From NCBI RefSeq assembly GCF_018343715.1, contig NZ_JAGYPL010000001.1, positions 62,001 to 126,000 on the forward strand: a stretch of 64,000 bases of DNA, given 5' to 3'. Each line of letters starts with the position of its first letter. Position 1 is the stretch's first letter. Made by a program: the position numbers and the translations under genes. This DNA is from Bacillus sp. FJAT-49711 (GTDB lineage Bacteria > Bacillota > Bacilli > Bacillales > Bacillaceae_C). The notes beneath the pieces are model-generated. The model did not search any database and was not told the origin of the DNA. It saw only the letters and a program-made list of their open reading frames with translations. Below are positions 45,557 to 54,358 of this stretch, in pieces.

Positions 45557-46109
45557 TCTCAACCTGTTGCATAGCCATAAACCTTTATTTGGCTTTTTAG
45601 CACAAGTCTTGTCATATCCGGAAAAAAGAACGTTTCACCCAAATATGCTAGAAGGAATCGTTTCTCCTTCTAGTCCGGCTTACGAATATATTTTGAAATT
45701 CTGGGAAATGGTTCATGAATACAGCTTAGAGGAACTAGAAGAATTATATGTAGAAACATTTGATTTTCAAAAAAAATCAACGATGTATATGACATTTGTG
45801 AAATTTGAAGATAGTAAAGAACGCGGTCAAATGTTAGCCCGTTTAAAAGTACTATACGAAATGTATGGTTTAGAAATGCCCAATAGTGAACTATCTGACT
45901 ACCTCCCGTTAATATGTGAATTTATTTATGCAGCAGATTGGCTAGGTGATCCTCGTTCAGAAGAAAGCTTTAATATTTTACTCGCAGTTCTTGAAGATGG
46001 AACATTTCATTTATTAAATGCGCTTGACGAATTTCAAAGTCCATATGCGCCTTTAATAAAAGGTTTGCGGGAAACAGTTAAATTTTGCATTGTGAAGGAG
46101 GCGCCTTAA
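45549..46109 (+). CDS. narJ: Nitrate reductase assembly chaperone NarJ
   Basis: About 186 residues. NarJ binds apo-NarG and assists molybdenum cofactor insertion and membrane attachment. TorD/NarJ-type helical protein, with LFGFLAQVLSYPEKR near the N-terminus and TFDFQKKSTMYMTF in the middle. The frame is open back to 45363 inside narH, but the GTG at 45549 follows GGGGGGATC and matches the family start; ATG 45534 is the alternative. It overlaps narH by 8 bp. Confidence 0.92.
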   Translation: MIDLNLLHSHKPLFGFLAQVLSYPEKRTFHPNMLEGIVSPSSPAYEYILKFWEMVHEYSLEELEELYVETFDFQKKSTMYMTFVKFEDSKERGQMLARLKVLYEMYGLEMPNSELSDYLPLICEFIYAADWLGDPRSEESFNILLAVLEDGTFHLLNALDEFQSPYAPLIKGLRETVKFCIVKEAP

Positions 46110-46110
46110 A

Positions 46111-46791
46111 ATGATAGATCAATTTTTGTGGGTTATCTTTCCGTATATTTGTATGGCTGTCTTTATTGTTGGTCATATTTTTCGTTATCGGAACGATCAA
46201 TTTCATTGGACAGCAAAATCAAGTGAATTTATTGAAAAAAAGCAGCTCATGATTGGCAGTCTTCTCTTCCATATTGGGATTATTCCTGTTATCTTAGGAC
46301 ATGTTTCAGGTCTTGGGATCCCAAAGGAATGGATGCGAGCAATGGGAGTAAATGATCATTTATATCATATAGGTGCGGTTTATATAGGTGGATTTTTTGG
46401 CATCGCCACCTTAGCAGGAATGATTATATTAACAGCCCGCAGATTTACGATAAAGAGTGTCAGGCATCTAAGTTCTTTATCAGATTTAATCGTAAACTCC
46501 TTGCTATTACTTATTATTTGTTTAGGTATGTATGCAACCATAGTTACTAATGCTGTTCAGCCTGATTTTGATTACAGAAGTTCAATTTCCATATGGTTCA
46601 GGGATTTATTAACATTTCATCCTGATCCAGCATTAATGAAAAATGTCCCATTATCGTTTAAATTCCACGTATTATCCGGATTTTTAATCTTTGCATTTTG
46701 GCCATTTACTCGACTTGTGCATGTTTGGAGTGTACCATTAAATTATGTCGGAAGAAGTTATATTTTATATAGAAAAAATCGTACCTTTTAA
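46111..46791 (+). CDS. narI: Respiratory nitrate reductase gamma subunit
   Basis: 226 residues, membrane cytochrome b that oxidises menaquinol. Five hydrophobic segments; heme-ligand histidines lie in GSLLFHIGIIPVILGH (segment 2) and KFHVLSGFLIFAFWPFTRLVH (segment 5). Start ATG after GGAGG, one base after the narJ stop. The hairpin at 46792-46820 follows and may lower read-through into nreABC. Confidence 0.95.
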   Translation: MIDQFLWVIFPYICMAVFIVGHIFRYRNDQFHWTAKSSEFIEKKQLMIGSLLFHIGIIPVILGHVSGLGIPKEWMRAMGVNDHLYHIGAVYIGGFFGIATLAGMIILTARRFTIKSVRHLSSLSDLIVNSLLLLIICLGMYATIVTNAVQPDFDYRSSISIWFRDLLTFHPDPALMKNVPLSFKFHVLSGFLIFAFWPFTRLVHVWSVPLNYVGRSYILYRKNRTF

Positions 46792-46824
46792 AATAAAGAA
46801 GACTTTTCGTCTTCTTTATTCATA
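46792..46824 (+). terminator. Hairpin between narI and nreA
   Basis: AATAAAGAAGAC (46792-46803) pairs over 12 bp with GTCTTCTTTATT (46809-46820). The T content after the stem is low, so it is more likely an attenuator or mRNA end stabiliser than a full stop. Confidence 0.6.
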
Positions 46825-46852
46825 ATCAAGTCCTAGAAAGGAAAACCTCGTT

Positions 46853-47314
46853 ATGAACGAAAAACCGGATTATCAAAAACTAATCGAAATATTACGGGAG
46901 CAGTTTGCTTTGGATTTTATTTCAGTTGCTTTTGTTCAGTCTGAACAACTAGACTTTGTACTAAAATGGCGATACGCATCAGGTAATATTAGTAACCGTT
47001 ATAAACGTGTGGTCTTGCGCTCAGGTAGAGGAATTGCAGGATTAGTTTTTAAATCAGGTAAAGCACTATATATAGAGGATGTTTCAATAGATATTGCCAA
47101 AAAAGACTTATTTAATTATCCAATTATTGTTTCTGAGGAATTGACGAACTTGGCGGCATTTCCGATTTATGGAAATCAATCTGAACATGTAAAAGGGGTT
47201 ATTCTATTCGGTACTCGGGCAAATAAGCAAGTAGCACAAGAGGTTTATGATGATATTTATCATTCATTTTTAAAAGAATATGGGCAAGGTGATTCTTCAG
47301 AGGTGATTTCATAA
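46853..47314 (+). CDS. nreA: Nitrate sensor NreA (GAF domain)
   Basis: 153 residues, one GAF domain (FALDFISVAFVQSEQLDFVL, then RSGRGIAGLVFKSGKALYI). In Staphylococcus carnosus NreA binds nitrate and, when empty, restrains kinase NreB. The identification rests on its place directly before nreB and nreC and behind narI, plus size and fold. Its stop overlaps the nreB start as TAATG. Ribosome site AAAGGA. Confidence 0.88.
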   Translation: MNEKPDYQKLIEILREQFALDFISVAFVQSEQLDFVLKWRYASGNISNRYKRVVLRSGRGIAGLVFKSGKALYIEDVSIDIAKKDLFNYPIIVSEELTNLAAFPIYGNQSEHVKGVILFGTRANKQVAQEVYDDIYHSFLKEYGQGDSSEVIS

Positions 47315-48360
47315 TGAAAAATGCATCTAAACAAGATCTTGTACTGAAACTTTATGAAAATAGTTCTGAACCGATTCTCTTTTTTGATGGAGAAAATAAG
47401 CTTATTGATATGAACCTCGCCGCTAAAGATATTTTAGATCCGAAAGTGCAAAACAGTTTACTTTCAGGGTTGGAAGGCGGTATGTGTTTAGCTTGCCGTG
47501 GATATATGAATGAACATGAGGAAATGACATGCCAAGGCTGCTATATGATGAACCAGCAAAAAGATTTTTCTTCATTTCAAGTATATTTAGAAACGCGTGA
47601 TAGAGGGGTAGTTCCGTATATTGCGAGCTTTCAAATGATTGATAAAGAATCCAGAACCCATGTATTTATGTTAAGAGACTTAACGAAACAGCTAGAAGTG
47701 AAAGATACATTATATAAAAGTAATCTAATGAAAAAAACAATCAATGCACAAGAAATGGAACGCAAACGAATATCTAGAGAATTACATGATAGCATCGCTC
47801 AAGAATTAATAAGTTCATTAGTAGAACTTCGCGTATTGAAATATATGAATATTTCAGCGGAGGTGAAGGATAAAATTTATCAAACAGAAACATCGATTAA
47901 TCGTTTATTAGAAGAAGTGCGTAATTTATCAGTTGAATTACGACCTGCCTTATTAGATGATCTTGGCCTCGAAGCTGCATTTCGAACACATTTCAAATGG
48001 TTAGAGAAAAATTATGGATTGCTTGTACATTTTACTGCAGAAATGGGGGGCACCCGTTTTAACAATGAAGTAGAAACAATCGTGTATCGAATTTGTCAGG
48101 AAGCTGTTTTTAATGCATTAAAATATGCAAAGGTAGATGAAGTAACGGTAAGATTGTTTAAAACAGAGAACCATCTAGAATTAATTGTAGAAGATGATGG
48201 AATTGGATTTGATCCTAATTCATACGAATCCCAAGGAACAGGAATTGGATTGTATGGGATGCGGGAAAGAGCAGAGTTAATTGATGCCGAAATCTCAATA
48301 AATTCTGAAGTTGGGGTAGGCACTGTCGTTCGTTTGAAGATTCCATTATCAGAACTATAG
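47314..48360 (+). CDS. nreB: Oxygen-sensing histidine kinase NreB
   Basis: 348 residues, cytoplasmic. The N-terminal PAS domain holds Cys58, Cys61, Cys73 and Cys76 (CLAC ... CQGC), the C-x2-C-x11-C-x2-C set that binds an oxygen-labile [4Fe-4S] cluster in NreB. Then HisKA_3 with the RELHDSIAQELISSLVELR box, dimer helix VRNLSVELRPALLDDLGLE, and an HATPase with DDGIGFD and GIGLYGMRERA. It phosphorylates NreC when oxygen is absent. Coupled to nreA; unlike the staphylococcal operon, 182 bp separate it from nreC. Confidence 0.93.
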   Translation: MKNASKQDLVLKLYENSSEPILFFDGENKLIDMNLAAKDILDPKVQNSLLSGLEGGMCLACRGYMNEHEEMTCQGCYMMNQQKDFSSFQVYLETRDRGVVPYIASFQMIDKESRTHVFMLRDLTKQLEVKDTLYKSNLMKKTINAQEMERKRISRELHDSIAQELISSLVELRVLKYMNISAEVKDKIYQTETSINRLLEEVRNLSVELRPALLDDLGLEAAFRTHFKWLEKNYGLLVHFTAEMGGTRFNNEVETIVYRICQEAVFNALKYAKVDEVTVRLFKTENHLELIVEDDGIGFDPNSYESQGTGIGLYGMRERAELIDAEISINSEVGVGTVVRLKIPLSEL

Positions 48361-48426
48361 TAATGAAGTTACGAGTAAAAGCTCAGGAGTCCTTAAACTT
48401 GGTCGTTATTTCGAGCCCTTACCTCA

Positions 48427-48438
48427 TAGGGATCCCTT
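48427..48438. promoter_or_regulatory. AGGGATCCCT palindrome before nreC
   Basis: TAGGGATCCCTT contains a perfect 10-bp palindrome of the same AGGGA/TCCCT type as the sites before narG and narK, about 105 bp upstream of nreC. It could allow self-control of nreC. It is a single site here, not a pair. Confidence 0.4.
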
Positions 48439-48542
48439 CGAGTGAGATGTGAATAGCATTTTCCGTGCTTGAGTTTTTCTTCGTTCGAATATAAACTCAT
48501 TCAGTCATGCAGAAGTCTATTATACTGGAAGGAGGGGAAAAT

Positions 48543-49190
48543 TTGAAAATCGTAATTGCTGATGACCATGCTGTAGTACGAAGTGGATTCTCAATGATTA
48601 TTAATATGCAAGGAGATATGGAAGTTGTAGGGACAGCAGCGGACGGAATTGAAGCCCATCGTCAAGTGGCAAAATACGAGCCTGATATTTTACTGCTAGA
48701 TTTAAGTATGCCACCAGGAGAAAGTGGCTTAATTGCCGTGGGGAAAATTAGTGAGGATTATCCCAATACGAAAATCATTATCCTCACGATGTACGATGAT
48801 GAAGAATATTTATTCCATTCGTTAAAAAATGGTGCTTCAGGGTACGTACTTAAAAATTCACCCGACGAAGAATTATTAAAAGCCATTCGCATAGTGTTTG
48901 ATGGTGGAACATATATACATCCAACAATGGCGACATCTTTAGTTCGTGAGTTTATAAAAAGGGATCAAGATATTGTGGAGAACGATCCATATAAGTTATT
49001 AACTAAAAGAGAACTTGAAATTTTACCATTGGTTGCAAAAGGGTATGGAAACAAAGAAATTGCAGAAATGCTATATGTTTCTGTAAAAACGGTAGAAGCT
49101 CATAAAGCAAAAATCATGGAGAAATTACATTTAAAAAATCGCCCAGAATTAGTTGAATACGCTTTAAAAAAGAAATTATTGGATTTTTAA
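48543..49190 (+). CDS. nreC: Response regulator NreC (NarL/LuxR family)
   Basis: 215 residues. Receiver domain with acidic pair Asp7-Asp8, phospho-acceptor Asp53 (LLLDLSMPP) and a conserved Lys; C-terminal LuxR helix-turn-helix (LTKREIEI-type [20 protein letters not shown], then [17 protein letters not shown]). It activates nitrate and nitrite respiration genes. Start TTG at 48543, 8 nt after GGAGGGG; an upstream ATG at 48507 has no ribosome site. The hemerythrin gene follows after 12 bp. Confidence 0.93.
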   Translation: MKIVIADDHAVVRSGFSMIINMQGDMEVVGTAADGIEAHRQVAKYEPDILLLDLSMPPGESGLIAVGKISEDYPNTKIIILTMYDDEEYLFHSLKNGASGYVLKNSPDEELLKAIRIVFDGGTYIHPTMATSLVREFIKRDQDIVENDPYKLLTKRELEILPLVAKGYGNKEIAEMLYVSVKTVEAHKAKIMEKLHLKNRPELVEYALKKKLLDF

Positions 49191-49202
49191 AGGGAGATGC
49201 CT

Positions 49203-49727
49203 ATGGATTCGAAAACATTTCGTTTTAAAGAAGTTTCTATGCGGATTTTAGAAAATGAGCACGTATATTTAACGCATTTGATGAATGAATGGCACTCGAT
49301 TGTCTTAAACTTTGATAATAGAATGTATACAAAAGATGAAGCTTTAGCAGCAATCAAAGTGTTAAGGAAATTAATAAAAGAATTTATTGATCCATGGAAA
49401 AACCATTGTGAGAAAGAAGAAAAATTCTTTTTTCCACTATTAGGTTTATATATTGGAAAAGAACAGGGCCCCATTGTAACGATAGAAGCAGAACACGCTG
49501 AAATTGATGGTTATATCGGTCACTTTTTACACCATACCTTAAATGGGATCGAAGAGATGACACTAGAGGATATGACCAATGTGGTTAAAGATGCTGGAGA
49601 GGCTTATGAAGTTCTAATGGTGCATTTTGTGAAAGAAGAAAGTGTTTTATTTCCTATGACAGAAAGAGTCATGAAAGCAGTGGATCAGGAGAAGTTAACG
49701 GAACAATTAAAGACAAAAATCATTTAA
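49203..49727 (+). CDS. Hemerythrin-like (HHE) protein linked to nreABC
   Basis: 174 residues with a four-helix hemerythrin layout: NEHVYLTHLMNEWH, NHCEKEEKFFFP, EHAEIDGYIGHFLHH and HFVKEESVLFP supply the His/Glu ligands for a di-iron site. The ATG at 49203 has better spacing from AGGGAG than the ATG at 49197. Located in the same transcript as nreC, it could sense or scavenge oxygen or nitric oxide, or repair iron centres during nitrate respiration (compare ScdA/YtfE); this role is inferred. Terminator follows. Confidence 0.8.
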   Translation: MDSKTFRFKEVSMRILENEHVYLTHLMNEWHSIVLNFDNRMYTKDEALAAIKVLRKLIKEFIDPWKNHCEKEEKFFFPLLGLYIGKEQGPIVTIEAEHAEIDGYIGHFLHHTLNGIEEMTLEDMTNVVKDAGEAYEVLMVHFVKEESVLFPMTERVMKAVDQEKLTEQLKTKII

Positions 49728-49729
49728 TG

Positions 49730-49758
49730 GACTTTCCTAGTTGAGGATAGTCTTTTTT
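49730..49758 (+). terminator. Terminator of the nreABC-hemerythrin operon
   Basis: GACTTTCCT (49730-49738) and AGGATAGTC (49744-49752) form an interrupted stem (GACT and CCT arms), followed by TTTTTT. Confidence 0.65.
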
Positions 49759-49892
49759 CTGTGAAAATAAATTCTTGTTTAAGATTTATATCAATTGTCA
49801 AAACTAACTAACAACTGAAATTTACAATAGGAAAGTAGAGCTACCATAATTTACGGTTTCTCGTATAACTTTTCTATTTATTGTCTATAATG

Positions 49893-51032
49893 CTAAGTTG
49901 CAGTAGGCTCGTGGTAGGGTTCTTTGTTCTGAAGCATATGATAGACAATGGTAAGCATTCGATGTCCAATGGCAACGAGTGCTTTTTTCTTTCCTCTTCT
50001 TGCAGATAAAGACCAATATTTCACTGATAACATTTTACTTCGACTTCTAGATACCGCCCAAGCGGCTTCACACAATGCCGACTTAATATGCGGGTTTCCT
50101 TTCACGGTTCGCGTACTCTTTCGTTTTCCAGCGCTTTCGTGATTTCCAGGTGACAATCCTGCCCATGACGCAAGGTGCTTGGAAGTTGGAAATTGTGTCA
50201 TATCAACTCCAATTTCTGCGATGATCACGGCTGCAGTATCTTTCTTAATCCCCGGCATTGTGATAAGAAGTTCTACTTCTTCTTTATAGTTTATCAGTAT
50301 CCCATCGATCCTTTTTTCAATATCGGAAATTAATTCTTCCAGATAGACAATGTGCATCCATGACTGTTTGATAAGAAACAGTTGGTGATCATTCAATGTG
50401 CCAAACAGGGAATCTGTAATTAATTGTTTTTTATGCGCCATACTCCCATGTATCTTTTGTTCGACATCTTCTTGATCTATATAGCCATTGGACATTAGTT
50501 GTTCCAACAATTTTCTGCCAGAAACTCCGAAAACATCGGAAATGACTGTCCCTAATTTGATGTTTGAAGTCTCCAATACTTTTTGGATCCGATTCTTTTC
50601 AGAAGTCATATGTCCAATCCATTTCTTTCTCAAACGGGTTAAATCTCGCAAATTGCGAATGTCTTCCGGAGGGACGAAACTTTTCTCAATCAAACCATGC
50701 CTCAATAATTTGGCAATCCACTCTGCATCCGAAACATCCGTTTTTCTGCCAGGAACATTTTTAATGCGCTGAGCATTTGCCAAAGTAATGTCAAAGAAGT
50801 CCTCTAGGATATTATAGACAGGTTTCCAGTACACTCCGGTACTTTCCATTGCGATATGGGTCACTTCTTTTTCTTCTAGCCATTTAAGTAGACGAAACAG
50901 ATCTTTCGTCAAAGTAGGAAATGTTTCAATCAACTTAACTGTATCGTTCTCTGATTCACCAAGAATCACGCAGGCCACAATTGTTTCCGAATGGACATCC
51001 AGACCTGCACATCGTTTGTACAATGTTTCCAT
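49893..51032 (-). CDS. IS110-family transposase/recombinase
   Basis: 379 residues from METLYKRCAGLDVHSETIV, with AAGGTGGAG upstream. The N-terminal RuvC-like DEDD site is seen in GLDVHSE (Asp), AMESTGVYW (Glu) and GRKTDVSDAEW (two Asp); the C-terminal Tnp20 domain has MPGIKKDTAAVIIAEIG and LASWAGLSPGNHESAGKRKS. The frame is intact, so it may be active. IS110 enzymes cut and join through a bridge RNA made from the element's own non-coding end. It lies between the hemerythrin gene and narK, splitting the nitrate module. Confidence 0.93.
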   Translation of the reverse strand: METLYKRCAGLDVHSETIVACVILGESENDTVKLIETFPTLTKDLFRLLKWLEEKEVTHIAMESTGVYWKPVYNILEDFFDITLANAQRIKNVPGRKTDVSDAEWIAKLLRHGLIEKSFVPPEDIRNLRDLTRLRKKWIGHMTSEKNRIQKVLETSNIKLGTVISDVFGVSGRKLLEQLMSNGYIDQEDVEQKIHGSMAHKKQLITDSLFGTLNDHQLFLIKQSWMHIVYLEELISDIEKRIDGILINYKEEVELLITMPGIKKDTAAVIIAEIGVDMTQFPTSKHLASWAGLSPGNHESAGKRKSTRTVKGNPHIKSALCEAAWAVSRSRSKMLSVKYWSLSARRGKKKALVAIGHRMLTIVYHMLQNKEPYHEPTAT

Positions 51033-51340
51033 TTCACTCCACCTTCTAAATGTATTCCACAAACAGTGGAATGAATTTGAAATTAAACATTTTTCTGTTC
51101 GTAGTCATCTCTCAACAAGAGAGAGCTAACAATGGGTTGTACACCAAATTCATTCCAACAGTTTTTTATACAGGGTCAAGCCACCATTAAAGACCACGTT
51201 ATATACTCACTGTTTGCGGTATCAACATTATGGAGCGAGAAACCCATTTTCATTCCTGGGTTGAGAGCGAAAGATCATGATAGTTTTTTTTTATGGATAA
51301 AGAAATTTTAATTTCGAAACTTTGTGGATAGCTTTCTAAG
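51033..51340 (-). ncRNA. IS110 left-end non-coding region, candidate bridge RNA
   Basis: About 300 bp upstream of the transposase have no ORF but several hairpins: ATTCCAC/GTGGAAT (51054-51072), TGGAATGAATTTG with CAAATTCATTCCA (51067-51079 and 51145-51157), CTCTC/GAGAG (about 51111-51125) and AACCCA/TGGGTT (about 51240-51265). IS110-type elements are known to make a structured bridge RNA from the end upstream of the recombinase. Position and structure fit; the exact ends and guide loops are not determined. Confidence 0.5.
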
Positions 51341-51352
51341 AAATTAGTATTC

Positions 51353-51509
51353 GTCTAGCTCCAGCGCCTATCGTGTAGCAATCTTCTTGTCCTTTTCATT
51401 ACGATAAGTCAACGGCCGAAAAAGGAACGTCGACTAAAAGCCGCCACATCCCGTGGCGACATCGACGGACCCACAGGAGATGAGCCGGTACGTCAATGAA
51501 CAGGCGCTT
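51353..51509 (+). repeat. Dispersed repeat family 2, copy B
   Basis: It begins GTCTAGCTCCAGCGCCT and ends GTCAATGAACAGGCGCTT, the same ends as 15428-15559. It carries CCACATCCCGTGGCGACATCG. It ends 33 bp before the first NreC-like site of narK. Confidence 0.65.
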
Positions 51510-51541
51510 GCACTTTTGTTTTTGATAAAAGCTTCACAATA

Positions 51542-51554
51542 TAGGGAATCCCCT
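51542..51554. promoter_or_regulatory. Candidate NreC site 1 upstream of narK
   Basis: TAGGGAATCCCCT: AGGGA and TCCCC around one central base. Its centre is 22 bp from site 2, the same spacing as before narG. Confidence 0.6.
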
Positions 51555-51561
51555 TCGCTAT

Positions 51562-51577
51562 TAAGGGATGTTCCCTA
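51562..51577. promoter_or_regulatory. Candidate NreC site 2 upstream of narK
   Basis: TAAGGGATGTTCCCTA: perfect AGGGA/TCCCT arms around TGT, about 75-85 bp before the narK start. Confidence 0.6.
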
Positions 51578-51649
51578 TTACCCGCATGCTGACTCACCTT
51601 TAAAATAAATGTATAAAAGCATTGATTTCGAAAAAGAAGGGTGAGAAGC

Positions 51650-52813
51650 ATGATAAAAAAAGTACAACTACCGCTGCAAACATTAAACTTAGTCGTTGGT
51701 TTTATGGTTTGGGTTATTATTTCTTCTTTATTACCGTTTATAAGTGAAGATATTGCAATACCTCATGAAAAGTTGGCATTATTAACAGCGATCCCTGTTG
51801 TTTTAGGATCCGTTTTGCGTATTCCACTTGGGTATTACGCTAATATTATAGGGGCGCGGATGGTATTTTTACTTAGCTTCGTCGTTTTATTATTCCCAGT
51901 ATATTATTTAAGTGAAGCAAATTCTTATGGGGACTTAGTTATTGGAGGTTTGTTACTTGGTGTTGGAGGGGCGGTCTTTTCCGTCGGGGTAACTTCTTTA
52001 CCGAAATATTTCCCAAAAGAAAAACATGGATTAGTCAATGGGGTATATGGGGTAGGGAATATAGGAACGGCTATTTCAACATTTGCTGCTCCGATTGTTG
52101 CTACTCATTTCGGTTGGTCCATAACGATTAAGTCATATTTAGTCCTATTGCTCTTTTTTGCCTTATTAAACTTCTTCTTCGGAGATCGCCATGAACGAAA
52201 GGTGAAAGAGCCGATTATAAACCAAATCAAAGGTGTATATAAAAATTATAAACTTTGGTTCTTCTCTCTATTTTATTTTATTACATTTGGCTCATTCGTT
52301 GCCTTTACAGTGTATTTACCTAATTTCCTCGTGTCCGAATTTGATTTGCAAAAGGTTGATGCAGGAATGAGAACAGCTGGATTTATAGCAGTTGCGACCT
52401 TTATTCGACCACTTGGGGGCTGGTTAGGAGATAAATTTAAACCACTTTTCTTATTAATGGGCGTATTTTCCATTTATACATTTGCTGCTATTATATTAGC
52501 CTTTTCACCTAGCATGAGCTTGTATACTGTCGGTTGTATATTAATTGCCATTTCAGCAGGTATCGGAAATGGTGTCATATTTAAACTCGTACCGTTATAC
52601 TTTAATAAACAAGCCGGAATTGTAAACGGGATCGTTTCCATGATGGGCGGCCTTGGTGGATTTTTCCCGCCTTTAATGCTAGCATCGATCCATTCAATAA
52701 CCGGTCACTATGCAATAGGTTTTATGCTATTATCAGAAGTAGCGTTAGCAAGCTTAATTCTAGTCATTTGGATGTACTACCAAGACCGATTAATAAAAGC
52801 TAATTCCATTTAA
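51650..52813 (+). CDS. narK: Nitrate/nitrite transporter (NarK/NarT, MFS)
   Basis: 387 residues, twelve hydrophobic segments of the major facilitator superfamily. The nitrate signature motifs are visible as GVGGAVFSVGVTSLPKYFP and GNGVIFKLVPLYF (compare the G-x-G-N-G-x-x-F consensus), plus GVYGVGNIGTAI. It imports nitrate, exports nitrite, or exchanges them. Start ATG 51650 follows AGAAGGGTGA. Paired NreC-like sites precede it, and moaA follows after 17 bp. NarT of Staphylococcus is the alternative name for the same role. Confidence 0.9.
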   Translation: MIKKVQLPLQTLNLVVGFMVWVIISSLLPFISEDIAIPHEKLALLTAIPVVLGSVLRIPLGYYANIIGARMVFLLSFVVLLFPVYYLSEANSYGDLVIGGLLLGVGGAVFSVGVTSLPKYFPKEKHGLVNGVYGVGNIGTAISTFAAPIVATHFGWSITIKSYLVLLLFFALLNFFFGDRHERKVKEPIINQIKGVYKNYKLWFFSLFYFITFGSFVAFTVYLPNFLVSEFDLQKVDAGMRTAGFIAVATFIRPLGGWLGDKFKPLFLLMGVFSIYTFAAIILAFSPSMSLYTVGCILIAISAGIGNGVIFKLVPLYFNKQAGIVNGIVSMMGGLGGFFPPLMLASIHSITGHYAIGFMLLSEVALASLILVIWMYYQDRLIKANSI

Positions 52814-52830
52814 AATGAAAATAGAAAGTA

Positions 52831-53856
52831 GTGAAAGTGATGATGATTCAAACGATACGTGATCAAATGAATAGGCCGATGCGTGATTTGAGGATTTCAG
52901 TTACCGATCGCTGTAATTTTCGCTGCACATATTGTATGCCGAAGGAAATATTCGGGGACGATTACGCATTTATGCCTAAAAGTGAATTATTATCATATGA
53001 AGAAATCGAACGATTCGCTACTATTTTTGCAAAACTTGGTGTGAAAAAAATACGATTAACTGGCGGAGAACCGCTAATGCGTCGCGATATCGACCTTTTA
53101 ATAAAACGACTTTATACTATAGAAGGCATTGAAGATATTGGGTTAACGACGAATGGTATGCTATTGAAACAATACGGGGAACGTCTGCTGAATGCAGGTT
53201 TAAAGCGAATTAATATTAGTCTTGACGCTCTTGACCCGAAAGTGTTCGGACAAATTAATGGACGAGGGATTTCCCCTGATCTCATACTTGAGCGGATTGA
53301 ATATGCAAAACAATTAGGTTTTCGTGTAAAAGTAAATATGGTCGTTCAAAAGGGGTTAAATGAGCATCAAATTGTTCCGATGGCAAAATATTGTAAGGAG
53401 CATCAATTAGAGCTGCGATTTATTGAATTTATGGATGTCGGAAACGATAATGCTTGGAGTTTTAAAAAAGTTATTACGAAAAAGGAAATTATTGATTTAC
53501 TTTCGAAAGAATTTGTATTAGATGAAGTGAAAAAAGATTATTTTGGTGAAGTGGCAACCCGTTACCGATATAATGATTCCGACACACAAGTTGGTTTTAT
53601 TACATCCGTTTCAGAATCTTTTTGTTCCTCTTGTACACGAGCTCGTTTGTCGTCAGATGGCAAATTATATACTTGTTTATTTGCATCTGAAGGTTTTGAT
53701 TTACGTTCACTAATTCGCAGCGAAGCAACAAATGAGGAATTGGAAGAAGCTATTAAAGGCGTTTGGCAAAAACGAACAGATCGCTATTCAGATGAACGAA
53801 CAGCAAATTCATCGAAAAAATATAAGAAGATTAATATGTCGTATATAGGTGGTTAA
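52831..53856 (+). CDS. moaA: GTP 3',8-cyclase MoaA
   Basis: 341 residues, radical SAM enzyme for the first step of molybdopterin synthesis. N-terminal cluster Cys28, Cys32 and Cys35 (CNFRCTYC); SAM motif [11 protein letters not shown]-terminal cluster [18 protein letters not shown]. The last two residues are GlyGly, as needed for MoaA activity. GTG 52831 opens the frame; ATG 52840 or 52843 is possible, and no start has a strong ribosome site. Placed with narK, it boosts cofactor supply for NarG. The other moa/moe genes are not in the window. Confidence 0.93.
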   Translation: MKVMMIQTIRDQMNRPMRDLRISVTDRCNFRCTYCMPKEIFGDDYAFMPKSELLSYEEIERFATIFAKLGVKKIRLTGGEPLMRRDIDLLIKRLYTIEGIEDIGLTTNGMLLKQYGERLLNAGLKRINISLDALDPKVFGQINGRGISPDLILERIEYAKQLGFRVKVNMVVQKGLNEHQIVPMAKYCKEHQLELRFIEFMDVGNDNAWSFKKVITKKEIIDLLSKEFVLDEVKKDYFGEVATRYRYNDSDTQVGFITSVSESFCSSCTRARLSSDGKLYTCLFASEGFDLRSLIRSEATNEELEEAIKGVWQKRTDRYSDERTANSSKKYKKINMSYIGG

Positions 53857-53917
53857 ATAGATAAGCTGGAGTGCCTGGCGATAGGTAGACAATTTCATTC
53901 TAAGGGAGTAGGTTGGT

Positions 53918-54358
53918 ATGGCGAAATACGGTCCATCACTTGGGCAAAAACATGCACATCATGCGATACATGAAGGGGCTCTAACAGGTGCAATTCAAAA
54001 AACGGAGGATCTATTTGGTTTTTTAAAAAAAGGCGAGGCTGAAGCAGCAAAACTAGCTGCTGATGATTTAGTCGACTATTGGGAAACACGGATTATTGCG
54101 CATGCAGACTCTGAAGAATCGGGTTTCTATCAAGAAAAGGTAGAACAATACCCCGAATTGAAAGAAGCAGTTATCGGTTTAAAGCGTGATCATGATATTT
54201 TGCGTATGATCCTCCAAGATATTCGCCTGATTTTAAATGACAAAGGAATAACTCATGAAGTGATGATGAAATTCGACTCATTAATTATTGTTAATGAATT
54301 GCATAGCCGTGAAGAGGAGCGGACACTTTTTGAGGAAAGGGAGCATTTTCATAAATGA
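53918..54358 (+). CDS. Hemerythrin-like (HHE) protein, second copy
   Basis: 146 residues with hemerythrin-type His/Glu sets: [32 protein letters not shown] and [14 protein letters not shown]. It is not close in sequence to the hemerythrin at 49203-49727, so the two are separate types. Start ATG after GGGAGTAGG. Its stop overlaps the next start as ATGA. An iron-dependent role in O2/NO handling during nitrate respiration is inferred from its place behind moaA. Confidence 0.72.
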   Translation: MAKYGPSLGQKHAHHAIHEGALTGAIQKTEDLFGFLKKGEAEAAKLAADDLVDYWETRIIAHADSEESGFYQEKVEQYPELKEAVIGLKRDHDILRMILQDIRLILNDKGITHEVMMKFDSLIIVNELHSREEERTLFEEREHFHK

